From Phlegmacium glaucopus (taxonomy: Eukaryota; Basidiomycota; Agaricomycetes; Agaricales; Cortinariaceae), in contig MU129989.1 in assembly GCA_015039465.1 (NCBI GenBank), forward strand, positions 1 to 58,703: 58,703 nt of DNA, in the 5' to 3' direction. Positions within the stretch are counted from its first letter, which is position 1. Every line of letters begins with the position of its first letter. Below the pieces are notes generated by a model. That model was not told where the DNA came from. It made no database searches and worked only from the letters and a program-made list of their open reading frames with translations. Of this stretch, positions 30,776-41,800 are shown piece by piece. The translations under genes and the position numbers were made by a program.

Positions 30776-31495
30776 CAAACCTCTACCCAAAGGCATTCAA
30801 TTCGGGTATTGAACACCAATGAACCCCACATGAAACTAGCACAGTTGAGACCATGAAGCAAGATCATCAAAATGGATACATCACAGTTTTCACCACCCCT
30901 ATCCCCACACACTCTTGAAGGAACACTGTGCTCCAGTATGGCATCAATAAACATGTCGAGAACTGTTTCCGCTGTGTTGTTTGTACTTGCACGTAGTCCA
31001 GTGACCTGTTCAAAGTTCAAAACATAAAACTTTAGCATAGAAATCAGGCAGGGTATTATGCCACATGCAAACCTTACGCGAGTATCCATCAGCTACACCG
31101 TGAATGACAATACCCCAAGCTATAAGCTTGTGGTGGCCATCAATACGCCACAAGACATTTGGCCAGGGAACCTGATAGCTCCTCCGCTCCTTCTTCTTTC
31201 CAAGGCATTGCCGCATCCCTTGCCCTAACTGATCAACATGCTTCATAGAGTCAATTACCCGGTCACGTTGAATGTGTAAGGAATGTACAGCATGCAGACA
31301 CCCCATGATGTAAGAACATCCTCCACTAGGGTTTTCTTGACAATATTGCTGAACCAGGTTATCTAGATCATCATTACTGATGTTGTCAAAGCCTGAATTT
31401 ATACCTATTTCCTTCATTTGGGTTTGGAGAGTTCTCGACACAATCATTGGGCTCACTTGAATAAACCATTTCAAGGATCTTATTGGGTGGAATTC
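30776..31495 (-). pseudogene. Integrase-core (DDE-type) protein fragment
   Basis: Exon 31073-31495 and exon about 30776-31005 are joined by an intron 31006-31072 (GT...AG). Recognisable segments are WRIDGHHKLIAWGIVIHG, DGYSRKVTGLRASTNN across the splice, VPSRVCGDRGGEN, and the end piece NTRIECLWVEV. These match a multi-copy Agaricomycete protein family with an integrase-like core and no gag or RT. It is cut downstream by the copia LTR at 30775 and upstream by the KDZ element end at about 31503. Transposase or integrase function is inferred from the family only. Confidence 0.65.
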
Positions 31496-31519
31496 CTAAC
31501 TGTGTTTGTGTACTTTACA

Positions 31520-31790
31520 CTCCCCCACGTTGTCCGGTGGACTCCGGCCGGACTCCGCTAGTCTGGTGGAAGTCCGGTGGACGTCCACCGGACTCCACTA
31601 AATTCCACTGGACTCCGCTAAAAGTCCGGTCAAAGTCCGGTGGAAGTCTGGTGGAAGTCCGGTCAAGCAAAAATGACTGGACTGGCATGTCCGGTCAGAG
31701 TCCACCGGACTTTGACCGGACTTTTAGCGGACTTTTAGCAGACTTTTAGCGGACTTTTAGCGGACTTTTAGCGGACTTTTAGTGGACTTT
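31520..31790. repeat. Subterminal palindromic repeats of the KDZ element, left side
   Basis: Overlapping GTCCGGTGGA, GGACTCC and CCACCGGACT units, then six or seven copies of the 11-mer TTTTAGCGGAC (31714-31788). The right-end counterpart (37505-37682) uses the same GTCCGG/CCGGAC words in a different order. Confidence 0.85.
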
Positions 31791-31919
31791 TTATAATTTC
31801 AAGGAAGTTGTATAGCTGATGCCTGCTGACTAACATTATATCTATATGTATATATGATCTATTTATTTGTTCAGCTTCTGTTACATGTGTATGTATGTAC
31901 AATTTATTTATTTATTTAT

Positions 31920-33937
31920 TTATTCAGCATCACTATGATCATTGTCATTTTTATTTTTTTGTTGCTTGATAACATTTCTTGTATGATAAAAAAGCATTAC
32001 ATGTATAAACCAGTTAAAATTTGGAGGAGTCATTCACTTGAGAATAGACTCAAATCCACCCAACCATGCATTAAGTTGCTCACATGCTTGAGTATTGAAT
32101 GCACATTTTTGATAAGTGGTTCCATCAGATGCTGTTGCTGTTATAACCAAATTTGGAGCAGACCCATCTGTGGGAGCTGGATTACACCAAGTCCGACAAA
32201 GAGTGTCTGTTTTGCGATGATTCTGATAATGATAGCTATCAACTATGAATCTGGTTGTTTGTGACCAGGTGTTCCATTGACCCTGAGCAACAATATGCTT
32301 AAGTAATCAACAAGCTTTATCAATGCATATATAGTCAGGGTGTGATTCCATTGAAGGATACACCTGGTTTAAAAATGCCAAGATATTTGATTCAGATTCA
32401 GATCTTGAAAATTTAGCCCATGCAACAACAACACCACATGGGGCACAAATAGTTTCAACACAGTAAAAAGTTGCAGGACCAAAGAAATGTTTTAACTTTC
32501 TGGGATCTGGAGCAGGCTGATCATGGGGCTGATGTTCATGGTCACCTTTTGGATTCCAAGGCAGATTCTCTTGGTGACGGTTTAACATTCTTTTTGATCC
32601 TGCTAAACTTCCAGCTGAGTGATCAAGCTTATATTTCTTCCAAAGAGCTTGATGAGCTGCACAGGCCATAGTTTCAGCAATCACAGTGCCCATACAGTCT
32701 CTAACACGGCATCTATTCCCAAACACATTTTCATGTATTTGACAAAAAGAACCACCTCGGTAATTTGCTAAGTCTGATGTGCAATTATCATAAGCACAAT
32801 GCTAAATAAAGTGTTAAAAAATATTTTTTCATGTTTTATAAATCTAAAATACCTTTGTGCCAACAACAATCCCATCTACTACTACCATTGTTACATTTTT
32901 CATGTCAACATTCATTTCAGACTCTGAGCCTTGGAATGTTGGATTATTGGAACTGGATTGTGCAACTTCAGTGGCTACTGGATTATCAACACCAAGTACA
33001 GCAGAAGGATCATTAGGATTCAAAATCACATCTGATGTTGCTCGGTAGGGTTGGGAACATTCATCACATGAATGATTTTCTGCTGACTGAATAATACCAT
33101 TTCCCCCCAAAGTTATAAAGGCAGACTGTGTAATCTCATCCATTGATGAAGTGTCTCGTATGGAAAAATCAATTCCAGATGCATCAGAAACTTGTCAGAT
33201 GGATTCATGAACAAAAGCAGCCCAAATATGGCGGCGAGAAAGTTTAAGACCTTCATTCCCATATGTGTCATTGAAAAATTTCATCCATCCAGATGCAGAT
33301 GCATGAAGGTCATACATTGCATTTAGTACTGCAGCTGAGAATTGACGATCAACCCAAAGATTCTGCCCAATTTTAAGGTACTGTGCAGAGTTTAGAAAGA
33401 ATTTCATAGCTTCTGTGTCCACAGATGATCTTGGGCAGAATCATAATAGAGTCTGAGTTGAATGGAATCATGAGATATAGGCTTTAATGTCCCAGTGAAT
33501 TTCCGCTTCCTATTATATGGATAGAGCTCTAATGTCTGTGAGAATTGACTAAGCTTTTTTGCCAAGGATGTAATATCAGGGTTTCTGGTAGTTGTAGTTT
33601 CAAGTATGGTTAGTTCAAAGGCTGAGAATAGAGTTTTTGTAGTCTCAGGCCCAAGTTGTTCTTTGATTGCACGAGCCAAACACTTGATCCAAGCTGTTGG
33701 TCCTCCTTTTTCAGCCTGTTTGAAATGTAAAGAGAGTAACTCTGTGTTGTTGGTCATTGAGAGTAAAAGTGTAATGACTGTGGGAAGGGATATTTTTGGG
33801 CCAAAATTTCCAAGAATGAAGTCACTGAAGTCCTTGAAATCAATGCTTGGAAAAGGTGCAAACTGAGGACTGGCCACAACATATGGGATGAATGACAATG
33901 TCAAAAGTAATGGTGCACCAAATGAGGTGAAGACCAT
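31920..33937 (-). pseudogene. KDZ transposase with cysteine clusters, three nonsense codons and a frameshift
   Basis: The order is an N-terminal helical domain (PFPSIDFKDFSDFI...), FFNDTYGNEGL...SRRHIWAAFVHESI, a Cys cluster (SCDECSQPYRA), VTMVVVDGIVVGTK, then a second Cys/His cluster after a predicted intron 32802-32852 (HCAYDNC, CRVRDCMGT). The catalytic region follows with GPATFYCVETICAPCGVVVAW, SYHYQNHR and an end near MLFYHTRNVI, stopping at 31920. Lesions are a one-base frameshift near 33421 and TGA at 33195, 32307 and 32034, each at an expected Arg. The start is uncertain (first ATG considered is 33937). In intact form it would cut and rejoin the element ends. Confidence 0.8.
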
Positions 33938-34095
33938 TATATAAAAGAGAGTGACAAGTTTGAAGAACAGGTTGTTGACAGAACAAGTAAACCCAAGCAC
34001 CAACAAAAAGACAAGAATACTGTTACAAAAAAAAAAGAAATGAGTAACTAAATTGTGGTGATACATTTGAATTTTTTCTGCATATCAGCTACTTA

Positions 34096-35430
34096 CTACT
34101 TTCTAGCAGCCTTGCTGGAACCTGCTTTGTGAGAATTTTTTTCCTTTCCCTTTTCCTTTTCCTTCCCCTTCCCCTTCTTTGCCTTCTTCTCAACAACTAG
34201 AGTTCCTCCATTCTCCAACCATGTGATCAAGTCTGAAAAGTGATAAACATTCTGAACACTACCCCATACCTCCAGATCTGACTTGTGGCCTTCTCCAGAT
34301 TGTAACCATTGGGCCATTTCAGGGTATTTAGCAACAGCTGGAAATGTTTTAGTCCACGAATCATACCAAGTTGTTTTTCCAATGAATAATAAGATAATAT
34401 CCATTGAGGTTGGTGTTTTGAGTCCTGGTGGCCAAGTTCCTGCTTTCTTGGTATCTTCCCATTTCTGGCAAGTCTCAAGGTAGACAAGATATCGGCTATA
34501 GTTGGCCTGCAGAGAAAGTGGAGCACCACTGCAAAGCATGTTGGATGGAATATTAAGCTCTGCAGCAATAAGAGATTGCTCTGATGTCAGCAAGGTGGGT
34601 GGAGTAGAGACTGCAGAGACAGAAGAGACTGCATGACTAGGAGTAGCAGAAGAGGTTATGGTGTAGGATGGGGTGTTTGACAAAGTAAAATTGGTCTACA
34701 GTCTTGTTAGACTTCATTAATTGAATAAAAAATAAATTTAAACATACTAAAAGGACATGAATGACAGGCTTGTTGTTCTCAGTGTGCCAAGTAATATCTT
34801 CATCTCCATCAACAGAGGTGATGACATCATAAGAACCCAGAAGAGTCCAGATGACATCATGAACAAGGATAACATATTCTATACATTGAATAAAGTGAGC
34901 ATATAATTGCAATGTAATGCATTGCAGCTCACTTTTATTAGTGATATCTACATATTTTTTCACAAGAGCCTCAAAGAGGGGCTTAGAGGAGTGAAACATG
35001 TCCAATGAAACTTTCATAGTTGGACGTGATTGACCAGGTATGATCCCAGAGGGGTCCTCATTAGAAAAATACAGGAACACTGAGCCTCTCTGATGAAAGG
35101 TAGGAGGCTCAGCCATTGCCACATCACCCCAGTTGTAAACATTTCCAACCGCATTGCCACGAGCAATACCTCCTTCAAAAAATTCAAAAACAATTCATTG
35201 TTGTCATGAATTGAACCTACCAATAATCTTAGAGGCGCCTTGAAGTTCATCAAGGTTCATTTCAATATCTGAATATAAAAATAAATGAATATAATATAAT
35301 ATAAATTAAATTAATTCACATACCAGCCAGATCAGTCACTTCAATGGTGTTAGCTAAAGCAGCTTCCTCAATGATGGTTCCCATATCCTGATCATCTCCT
35401 TCAACCACCACCTCCTGACCTTTCTTATCT
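34096..35430 (-). CDS. KDZ-adjacent hypothetical gene, 5' end lost in the assembly gap
   Basis: Predicted exons on the minus strand are >35430-35324, 35268-35221, 35172-34748 and 34695-34096. Introns are 48-55 bp with GT...AG ends and the phases agree. The readable part is about 390 residues: acidic start, GNVYNWGDVAMAEPPTF, a middle domain around YDVITSVDGDEDITWHTEN, a Ser/Thr/Pro-rich linker, a domain with MDIILLFIGKTTWYDSW, and a Lys/Glu-rich nuclear-localisation-like tail ending before TAG. It is open throughout, unlike the transposase next to it. I recognise it only as a frequent neighbour of KDZ genes; its function is unknown. Confidence 0.6.
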
Positions 35431-36251
35431 NNNNNNNNNNNNNNNNNNNNNNNNNNNNNNNNNNNNNNNNNNNNNNNNNNNNNNNNNNNNNNNNNNNNNN
35501 NNNNNNNNNNNNNNNNNNNNNNNNNNNNNNNNNNNNNNNNNNNNNNNNNNNNNNNNNNNNNNNNNNNNNNNNNNNNNNNNNNNNNNNNNNNNNNNNNNNN
35601 NNNNNNNNNNNNNNNNNNNNNNNNNNNNNNNNNNNNNNNNNNNNNNNNNNNNNNNNNNNNNNNNNNNNNNNNNNNNNNNNNNNNNNNNNNNNNNNNNNNN
35701 NNNNNNNNNNNNNNNNNNNNNNNNNNNNNNNNNNNNNNNNNNNNNNNNNNNNNNNNNNNNNNNNNNNNNNNNNNNNNNNNNNNNNNNNNNNNNNNNNNNN
35801 NNNNNNNNNNNNNNNNNNNNNNNNNNNNNNNNNNNNNNNNNNNNNNNNNNNNNNNNNNNNNNNNNNNNNNNNNNNNNNNNNNNNNNNNNNNNNNNNNNNN
35901 NNNNNNNNNNNNNNNNNNNNNNNNNNNNNNNNNNNNNNNNNNNNNNNNNNNNNNNNNNNNNNNNNNNNNNNNNNNNNNNNNNNNNNNNNNNNNNNNNNNN
36001 NNNNNNNNNNNNNNNNNNNNNNNNNNNNNNNNNNNNNNNNNNNNNNNNNNNNNNNNNNNNNNNNNNNNNNNNNNNNNNNNNNNNNNNNNNNNNNNNNNNN
36101 NNNNNNNNNNNNNNNNNNNNNNNNNNNNNNNNNNNNNNNNNNNNNNNNNNNNNNNNNNNNNNNNNNNNNNNNNNNNNNNNNNNNNNNNNNNNNNNNNNNN
36201 NNNNNNNNNNNNNNNNNNNNNNNNNNNNNNNNNNNNNNNNNNNNNNNNNNN
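35431..36251. other. Assembly gap (821 N)
   Basis: Unsequenced bases; the true length may differ. It removes the 5' end of the KDZ-adjacent gene. Confidence 1.
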
Positions 36252-36511
36252 CCTTTACCCGGTCACTTCAGGTTACCTGTCAGTCGCCTGTCGTGGCCTG
36301 TCGGCGGCCTGTCGTCGATAATTATTTGTAATGTTTCACACCGAACAAACCGTCACTACACGAGTACTGTGCTCAGTACATAAAACAAGCCCTGCGCTCC
36401 ATTAGTGCACTGAGTTCCACCCACTAATACACTGACATTCACTGCTGGTCTCGAGTGGAGACAAAAGAGAGTGTGGTGGTGGAGTGGAGTTCCGACGCTG
36501 TTTGTTGCTGC

Positions 36512-36693
36512 TGATGCCTACCACGACGCGCGGTAGGCATCAACAGTTTTCCATGCATTTATACAATACAATGTTATGTTATGTGATTAATGGTGTGTAT
36601 GGGGTGTCCTGTCTGCACGTTGCACCGTTGCAGTGGCAGGGGGGTGTAGTTTTACGGCCGTTGCTGCTGGTGTCTAGTGGTAGACACCAGCAG
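36512..36693. repeat. Two similar stem-loops with a shared downstream motif
   Basis: Stem GATGCCTACC with 9-nt loop (36512-36541) and stem CTGCTGGTGTCTA with 4-nt loop (about 36663-36693). Each is followed within a few bases by CAGTTT and CCATGCAT. They lie inside the KDZ element between the gap and the minisatellite. Confidence 0.6.
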
Positions 36694-36774
36694 TTTCTCC
36701 ATGCATGGAGAAAAGAGTGGGCAAAGGCTCACGATTGGTGGGGTGTATGGGATCCAGTATATAAAAGTGGGGGT

Positions 36775-37240
36775 GGTAGGCAAAAGTCAGTTGCGGCCGG
36801 CAAAAGTCGCTTGCGGGGGTAAAGGTAGGTAGTGGTGGGCAAAAGTCAGCCATGGCGGGAAGAAGTTGGTTGTGGTGGGCAAAAGTCGGTTGTGGCGGGC
36901 AAAAGTCGGTTGTGGCGGGCAAAAGTCGGTTGTGGTCGGCAAAAGTCGGTTGTGGGGGGTAAAGGTAGGTTGTGGTGGACAAAAGTCAGCCATGGCGGGA
37001 AGAAGTTGGTTGTGGTGGGCAAAAGTCGGTTGTGACGGGCAAAAGTCGGTTGCGGTCGGCAAAAGTCCCTTGTGGGGGGGAAAGGTAGGTTGCGGTGGGC
37101 AAAAGTGAACCATGACGGGAAGAAGTTGGTTGTGGTGGGCAAAAGTTGGTTGTGGTGGACAAAAGTCGGTTGCGGTCGGTAAAAGTCGGTTGCGGTCGGC
37201 AAAAGTCGTTGTGGTCGGCAAAGGTCGGTTGCGGTGGGTA
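36775..37240. repeat. 20-bp minisatellite inside the KDZ element
   Basis: About twenty units of AAAAGTCGGTTGTGGCGGGC and variants, with a higher-order pattern of about 130-140 bp marked by the variants AGCCATGGCGGGAAGAAG and GGGTAAAGGTAGG. Degenerate units continue to about 37400. ORFs on both strands here are repeat translations, not genes. Confidence 0.9.
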
Positions 37241-37697
37241 ACTGGCGGGTAATCTGGGTGGACGGTGGATAAAGCTGGGTGGCGATGGTGGGGTCGGGTA
37301 GATGGTGGGCAAAGTTGTGTAGTGGCGGGTAAAGCTGAGCGGTGGCGGGTAAAACTGGACGGTAATGGATGAGACTGGCCAAAACTGGGTGGTGATGGGT
37401 AAAACTACGTTAAAAGTACATAATAGATCGATCAATCGATGAGTTGGATGTTTAGATGGTAACACGAATCACTTAAAGTAAAATAAAAAAAGAAAAACCA
37501 GGTGATTGTCCACCGGAAAGTCCATTGGTACTGTCCGGTGGACTAATTGTCCGACCGGACAAACACCGGAAATGGCATCGGACAGTCCCCGGAATAATAT
37601 ATCTATTTGTAACAACCAAAATTAGTATTTTCCGGACAGTGTCCGGTGACAGTCCGGCCGGACTCCGGCCGGAAAATGTGGGGGAGTGTAAAGACCT

Positions 37698-38802
37698 CAG
37701 ATATGGAAGCAATGGCCAAGATTTTAATGCGTACCAAAGAAGCAAGTAACTTGCCCTGCCACGGTTGTATGAAAGCGTTGCGTTAGACTTTAACAGGATC
37801 CATCAGCATCGTGATGTGTCGTAAATCAGGTTTTCAAACCCTTCGAATGCTGAAGATAATTAATATAATTATTGATATGACGATGAGTAACAGACATACA
37901 TTGGTTGTCCTGAGGTACTCAATGGTACTCAATACTACCACCCCCCAATCGGTATGGTTAGCTTGATCTTTGGCATTCGCGAAGATTCTCGACCATGATC
38001 TGAACTCAAATTGAGGATCTCTTTTGGTAGCGTCCTTGATTTCACAAGACGTGGACTATTGAGAATGAAATGGTCATTAGCATTGTATGCAACGGCACGA
38101 CTTGTTTGCAACTTACAACAAATACCATCATCATTTTCCAGATCGGAGCAGCTGAAATCAAGTTAAGATGGACTTTGGAAACTGACACTGCGGACTCGGG
38201 AAGTGGGCTGGGATTGGAAGTACGGTCTCACACTGAAAGATCAGTGTGAAACATTGAGTAAACAGTGTGATCACATTACACCATTGAGAGTCGTCTGAGG
38301 TCATCTGCTTATGTGACATACTTGACATGATCAGAATCACCCATCATCGTCTGTCTATTCCTTTCATTTTTTAATATGTCTACTCATCCAATTATCTGAT
38401 TATTAGGCATTAACGATACAGTATGTCTCAAATACCAAAGAAGTCTAAAAGCCAGCCGCTGATCAAGCCCTGATCCTTTGCGATCAAATATAACATACCT
38501 CATATTACGGCCCATTAGTAGCGGTCTATGCCTCACTTTCAAATCGATCAACTCCTATTACGGCCCATTAGTAAGTTTGCATTTTCCCCTTCCGAGTATC
38601 TGACTGAGCTAAATGGTTACCAATAGCTTGGTCTCTCTTTCTCGTGTCTCACTACGCCTCACTTTCAAATCAATCAACTCCTATTACGGCCCAGTAACCC
38701 CAATCTCTCTACTTTCATCCCGCAAACTGCCATAAACGGCAGTACTCAGTTCTCAGCATCCGTGCCAGCGCATGTCACTCCATTTTCCAAAACGATGTCC
38801 TC
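37698..38802. other. Non-coding interval upstream of Plavaka
   Basis: No gene is supported. A hairpin (stem TCACACTGA, 4-nt loop) lies at 38225-38246. The words CTATTACGGCCCA and CCTCACTTTCAAATC recur: ATTACGGCCCATTAGTA near 38504 and 38559, and ATTACGGCCCAGTAA near 38683. They are spaced irregularly within 300 bp of the Plavaka start and may be subterminal repeats or promoter elements of that transposon. Confidence 0.5.
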
Positions 38803-41800
38803 ATGGTTTCCTGCACGTGTAACCTGCGCATTCGATGTTATCATTGCTTCCGGTCTGTCCTTTGCGATGCCCCCCCCATTTGCGTTTGTGGCATATCCCA
38901 CCAACCTCTGATGCAGCCTAACCGCCTCTTGAAGTTCGCCTGTCCGCTGCGTGAGCAAGGCTGTTCAAGGCGATTTCGAAGTCAAGCTGGACGCACCTAC
39001 CATATTCGCACATTTCATACAAACCACAATGTGGTAACGCCACCTCCGAGCCCTCCGAGTCATGAGCCAGTATCACCACACACACAGGATACTCTGAACC
39101 AAGATATCCCTTGCCCACAATCCCCATCACCCACAGAGCGTTCAAGTTCCTCACCACCGCCAACTCGCCCAGCACAAACGAACAAGAAATACCACCCTTG
39201 GTTGACCGGTGCGCAATTTTTGGATATTCACTTATCTTATCGTTCTGACTTAGGCTATTTGCCATTTTCAGGAAGGCATTGTGATAAAGACGGTCAATTT
39301 ATACCTGAGGGAATACCTCCGCCTCCCAGGTCTAACCCAGGCCTGGAGGACTGGGATCCATTTGAGGATGAAGTACAATTCCTAACGGGGGACTTCCTCT
39401 ACCGGCAAGAGGAGATGTCAGCGGGGAATATAGATATACTGTTAGATCTTTGGGCGCTTAACATGGCAAAGCATGACGACTTGGGTCCATTTTCCTCATA
39501 CGAAGACATGTACGCAACTATCGACAACATCAAACAGGGCGACGCACCATGGAAATCATTCACAACATCTTACGCTGGCGAACTTGGTCCGAACGCACCT
39601 AGCTGGCAGCTTCAAGATTATGAAGTTTGGTTTTGGGACCCGGACGTAGTCATTCGGAACATGCTCGACAATCCAGACTTCAACAATCAATTTGATTATG
39701 CTCCTTACATCGATGTGGATAAGAATGGGCAGAGGAAATGGAATGAGGTTATGTCGGGAAACTTCTCATGGAGACATGCGGTGAGTCCAATGATTGACAT
39801 TTACTCTTTTGCTGTAAAGAGCTCACAAACTTTCTTTTAGACCGATATATACGAGGCAGACCCATCGTCCGAAGGTGCCATGTATTGCCCTGTAATTCTG
39901 GGCGCAGATAAAACCACAGTCTCAGTGGCGACCGGACATGTGGAGTACCATCCTCTGTACCTTTCGATTGGGAACGTCCACAACACTGTTCGGCGCGCAC
40001 ACCGAAATGCTGTGGTTCCCATCGGATTTCTTGCTATTCCTAAGAGTATGTGAATTGCTTGACTCTGAAGGGCTGTAATAGCTTATAACGTTTTAGGTGA
40101 CCGAAGATATGACAATGATCCGTTGCTTCACAAGTTCAAACGTCAATTGTACCACACAACACTTTCGACAATTCTCAAACCACTACGTCCAGGCATGACA
40201 GAGCCTGTGATTCGTCGCTGCCCTGATGGGTACTATCGACGAGTTCTTTACGACCTTGCAGGTTTTATTGCGGATTATCCTGAGCAGGTCGCGCTCGCTG
40301 GGACTGTCTCAGGCTGGTGTCCCAAGTACATTATTATAACCCTAACTGCTGTTCTGCCATCCCTAAATTCTATCACAGGTGTACAGCATTACCGACTGAT
40401 CTAGATGGACTTCGTGGTCGTCGAACACGAGAATTCACAGATGTCTTGCTGGAGACGCTTGATTCAAAGACATTGTGGGACGAATATGGAATTGATGATG
40501 ACATTTTGGTATGTAGGCTTTTACTCCTTATCACGCCTTTTTCTAACTCTGAACCAGCCCTTCACCCATGACTTTCCACGAGCTGACATATACGAGATCC
40601 TAACACCTGATCTACTGCATCAAGTGATAAAAGGGACTTTCAAGGACCATCTCGTTACCTGGGTTGGCGAGTACCTTGTTCTTGAACACGGAGAAGCACG
40701 TGCAAATGAAATTCTTGATGACATTGACAGGCGGTTTGTACCCTTAAAGAATTTGCTTGGTTTCTCAATCTAACTACAAATATTGATGGTCAATACATTC
40801 TAGAATTGCAGCTGCTCCTCTCTTCCCAAAGCTCCGTAGATTCCCACATGGCCGTCGCTTCAAACAATGGACTGGAGATGATTCCAAGGCATTGATGAAG
40901 GTGTGTTCAAGTGTTGACCCCCCAAATCACATCTAAACTTCTACTCCAGGTTTATGTGTCAGCCATTGCTGGCCATGTTCCTTCAGAGATGACCCAGGCC
41001 ATTTCATCTTTCCTGGATGTTTGCTACATCGCGCGTCGTGCCAGTCTGGACCAGGCAGCACTTGGGGCCTTTGACACTGCCCTTGCCAAATTTTACATGC
41101 TTCGGGAGGTGTTCCAAACATCAGGTGTTCGGCCAACAGGATTCTCACTCCCACGGCAACACTCCCTGTCTCACTACCGCCACCTTATTGAGGAGTTTGG
41201 AGCCCCAGGAGGGATTTGCTCTTCCATCACAGAATCTCGACACATCACTGCTGTCAAGAAGCCCTGGCGGCGGTCCAGTCACTACAATGCCCTGGGTCAA
41301 ATGCTTGTTACCAACCAGCGGCTTGACAAGTTAGCTGCAGCCAGGGTTGACTTTGTTAGCCGTGGCATGTTGGACCCCAAGAATTCACGGTCTCTAGGCA
41401 TGGTTTCAGCACCCATCATTGGGGGAGAGGATCAGAATCAGAATGAGGATGAGGATGAGGATGACAAGGATGAGCAGCCTGGGGCGGGTCCTACTGGGAC
41501 TGTGCAAGTTGCAATGGTTACAGGTAATGTAACCCTTGCTCGGAAGCGCAGTATGTGTGTTTTCACATTCTTTGGCTAAATGTTTAATTGATGATGATTG
41601 TAGTCCACCATTACCCTCGATCCCTGGAGGCACTTGCTGGACACATCAATCATCCACAACTCCCTGCACTTACTCGGCGTTTTCTGTTTGACCAACTTAA
41701 CAACAACCCTGAGGTCACCTCTGATGATGTTGACCTTGAAGACTGTCCAACAATTGAGGGCAAGATCTCTGTGTTCCACTCTGCCATTGCCTCCTTTTTT

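Larger units (their letters stand above)
31503..37697 (-). mobile_element. KDZ-type DNA transposon (autonomous parent of the TIR family, broken)
   Basis: Left end GTGTACTTTACACTCCCCC (31503) and right end GGGGGAGTGTAAAGACCTC (to 37697) share the TIR core of elements 1-7. Just inside both ends are arrays of GTCCGG/CCGGAC palindromes (31520-31790, including 11-bp TTTTAGCGGAC tandems, and 37505-37682). The interior carries a KDZ transposase pseudogene, a partner gene cut by the assembly gap, two stem-loops and a 20-bp minisatellite. The matching subterminal arrays tie both ends to one element. No matching 8-bp flanks were found, so one edge may be rearranged. Confidence 0.7.

Noticed and set aside
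36674..37465. Pro/Thr-rich repeat ORFs (PPQPTF-type) on the minus strand and their plus-strand shadows
   Set aside because: They follow the 20-bp minisatellite exactly and exist in every frame; there is no non-repeat coding sequence.
31503..37697. CACTA-type element with 3-bp GAC duplication
   Set aside because: GAC follows several right ends because GACCTC is part of the element tip; the exact duplication at 10789/12633 is 8 bp.
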